Positions 23,593 to 25,203 of a stretch of DNA of 25,203 nucleotides are shown here, in pieces. Source of the DNA: Desulfobacter curvatus DSM 3379 (GTDB lineage Bacteria > Desulfobacterota > Desulfobacteria > Desulfobacterales > Desulfobacteraceae); NCBI RefSeq assembly GCF_000373985.1, contig NZ_KB893109.1, positions 1-25,203 on the forward strand. The letters are read 5' to 3'. Every line of letters starts with the position of its first letter. The first letter of the stretch is position 1. The translations under genes were made by a program, and so were the position numbers. Below the pieces are notes generated by a model. It ran no database searches, was not told the DNA's origin, and saw only the letters and a list, made by a program, of their open reading frames with translations.

Positions 23593-24891
23593 TTATTGCG
23601 GCCTGGCTGCAAAAGTCTTCAACTGTGCGATATCGGATCTAAAATTTTGAAATTCAGGGGCATTGTGACCCTCAATCTCTTCCAGGTCATGAATCAAAAA
23701 AACCGGTAGCACATGTTTACCCTCCAGGGCCTTTTCCCATATTCTTTCAAGCTGTCGGGTCATCAGGGCGACGTTGTTCCCCGGCCCGTCCCTGAAATAG
23801 GCGGCCAGCAGACCCAGCTGGGCACAGTAGGCTTTCTTGGCCTCCCAGCTGGCAATACCATAAGAACGGCGCTTGTGCCGGACGAAATATCCCTTTGCAT
23901 TTTTATCCTTTTGGGAAAGGCCGGCTGCTTCATACCGCTCAGCAAGCCCTTTACAGGCATCTGTTACCCATTTGAAGTTAGCCGCGTAGATCAGCTTGAG
24001 CCGGGCAAGTGCCAGAAACCCCGTAAAAATCTCCTTATCCTGGTTGTATGCTTTTGTCGTCCATATCAAGGCTTCCTTAGCCGAGCCGTTTTCCCCGTGG
24101 GCATGGGCCAGGGCCCCCATGTAAAAAGGATCATGTGGGGCAAGGGTATGGGCCGTTGTAAACGCATCAATGGCAGGAGCTATCTTCTCTGCCTCCAGGT
24201 CCATAAGGCCCAGTTCCCCGTAGGCTGCAGCAAAGCAGGGCCGCGATTTTACCGCCGCCTCCAGCAGGGGCCGGATGACATTGTTCTTTTCCCCCAGCAG
24301 ACGGAAAAGTCTGGCCTTGGCATAGGCCACGTGGGCGTCCATGTCACCGTCTTTTTTTAAAGGATCACTCTCCTCAAGCAGGGCGATGCGCCGGCACATG
24401 ACCTCTGAATCCAGCTGGCCTGCGGCAGAGTCGGCCAGCAGACGGGACTTCATGACCCCGTACTGGGCCTCCCGGCTGTTGGGACTCATCTTCAGGGCCT
24501 GATCAAAGGCAAACTTGGCGTCTTTAAGATGTCCGCTGTCCAGAAAGCTTTTTGCAATGGTTAAATACCTGTGTGACAATTCTTCTTGAAACGCAAACTG
24601 GGCAAGTTTAGCATCCAGTTCTCTTGAAGCAGCTGCCCATTTCTTAAGCGGATAAAGAGGACTTGCGCCGAAAAAAAACCAGGCCAAAATAAAAAAAATC
24701 AGACTGATCCAGATCCAGTAATTGGTGACGGCTGTGTGGAGTTTCTTAAGCTTAGGCAGTATCCCGACCGGCTGTCCCGGATCGGGCGATAGGGCATCCC
24801 GAATCCGGACAGCAATCAATTCAGCATCTTCCGGCGGGAGAACCAGGCGGATTGTTTTGTCTTGGAAATTTTCAGAGCCTGAATCCGACAT
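23593..24891 (-). CDS. membrane-anchored TPR protein
   Basis: This 432-residue protein has a cytoplasmic-looking N-terminus (1-55) with a KLKKLH basic patch, one membrane helix (58-77) and a long TPR-type helical region. Clear units are HRYLTIAKSFLDSGHLKDAK with FDQALKMSPNSREA (about 108-143), and AAYGELGLMDLEAEKIAPAI and PHDPFYMGALAHAHGENGSA in the middle. The basic patch before the helix predicts the TPR part in the periplasm. The frame is open up to 25113, but I chose the ATG at 24891: upstream ATGs have no RBS, and here GGGA lies nine bases before. The stop is 26 bases before the chosen start of the WD40-caspase gene, so they form one operon and probably a complex. Confidence 0.75.
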   Translation of the reverse strand: MSDSGSENFQDKTIRLVLPPEDAELIAVRIRDALSPDPGQPVGILPKLKKLHTAVTNYWIWISLIFFILAWFFFGASPLYPLKKWAAASRELDAKLAQFAFQEELSHRYLTIAKSFLDSGHLKDAKFAFDQALKMSPNSREAQYGVMKSRLLADSAAGQLDSEVMCRRIALLEESDPLKKDGDMDAHVAYAKARLFRLLGEKNNVIRPLLEAAVKSRPCFAAAYGELGLMDLEAEKIAPAIDAFTTAHTLAPHDPFYMGALAHAHGENGSAKEALIWTTKAYNQDKEIFTGFLALARLKLIYAANFKWVTDACKGLAERYEAAGLSQKDKNAKGYFVRHKRRSYGIASWEAKKAYCAQLGLLAAYFRDGPGNNVALMTRQLERIWEKALEGKHVLPVFLIHDLEEIEGHNAPEFQNFRSDIAQLKTFAARPQ

Positions 24892-25203
24892 GGGATCATT
24901 TCCCAAAAAATTTAGCTGCAACATCGATAATATGATAGTGATTTGGGATATCAGTATTTTCAAAAAATGTAAAGCAATACATGCGGCCGCCAGTGCTGAC
25001 GCATAAATAATAAAAGGTCGGCCGAAGTTGTTCCGCCCACTCCTTTTTGGGAAAATTCCGCCTTTCCTTCTTTCAGAAGGCATCGGAAAGGTAGTTCTTC
25101 CTACACAAACCATGGCCTGTACCGAAGATTTTCATTCCGTCCGGGCATAGTTCTCCCCCATTCCAGGCTTGAAACTGTTTCGATTACCTGTCCGTGGTTG
25201 CCG
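24892..25203. other. right edge, upstream of the TPR gene
   Basis: The TPR frame remains open to 25113 and would add a hydrophobic segment (ALAAACIALHFLKILIS), but without a convincing start. From 25114 to the edge, two minus-strand frames are open to the window end, with stops near 25132 and 25100. Either could be the tail of a gene beginning outside the window, but the pieces are too short (about 23 and 33 codons) to judge. Confidence 0.3.

Noticed and set aside
24892..25113. 74-residue N-terminal extension of the TPR membrane protein with a hydrophobic segment
   Set aside because: None of its ATGs has an RBS, and MSDSG at 24891 gives a normal cytoplasmic start; kept only as an alternative.
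25114..25203. two open frames running off the right edge on the minus strand
   Set aside because: Too short (about 23 and 33 codons) to tell a gene tail from chance.

Overview
The window looks like chromosomal DNA of a sulfate-reducing deltaproteobacterium, most likely a Desulfobacter/Desulfobacula-type Desulfobacterales member. This is inferred from gene content: a Tat-exported HybA/HmcB-like ferredoxin with its own small membrane subunit, a class I adenylate cyclase relative, an HDOD protein, a DUF2867 protein and arginine-rich 'DRR' peptides. There is no rRNA, tRNA, CRISPR array, prophage or intact insertion sequence. Most genes are housekeeping or signalling genes and most lie on the minus strand.

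Layout: 1-1227 is decayed DNA. It holds a broken REP-associated (Y1/HUH) transposase and possibly a decayed coiled-coil ORF. 1228-3609 (minus) carries a Na/Pi cotransporter with a PhoU-like tail and an exported DUF2059 protein. 3627-3897 is a gene-free block with two repeat copies and a 48-bp perfect palindrome that can serve as terminator of leuCD. 3984-6498 (minus) carries leuD, leuC and an XRE-cupin regulator that has a recognisable promoter and operator. 6630-8911 (minus) carries a YigZ/IMPACT protein and an HDOD protein. A 126-bp AT-rich divergent promoter region separates the HDOD gene from a plus-strand pair (9038-12060): a class I adenylate cyclase-like protein and a TPR protein whose receiver domain has lost its phosphorylation site. 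12046-13525 (minus) is a membrane subunit plus Tat-dependent Fe-S electron-transfer pair. 13593-15111 is mostly non-coding, with repeats, a sensor-kinase/receiver relic and a 51-residue basic peptide gene. 15112-17915 holds an internally shortened Rossmann/DUF2867 protein, an isochorismatase-family hydrolase and a patatin-like phospholipase. 18011-20429 (minus) is a tight SH3-domain protein / purine nucleoside phosphorylase / DHH phosphoesterase operon. 20615-24891 (minus) is a two-gene envelope module: a membrane-anchored TPR protein and a lipoprotein that joins a WD40 propeller to a caspase-like C14 protease.

The points most worth a second look are: (i) the lipoprotein WD40-caspase with its membrane TPR partner; (ii) a previously unlabelled family of about 95-bp hairpin-containing interspersed repeats, four copies plus one related half-copy, all in the same orientation in spacers and leaders; (iii) the adenylate cyclase/pseudo-receiver-TPR/HDOD neighbourhood; (iv) the DUF2867 protein, which seems to have lost most of its Rossmann domain in frame; (v) the ferredoxin whose third cluster motif has Gly in place of a Cys.
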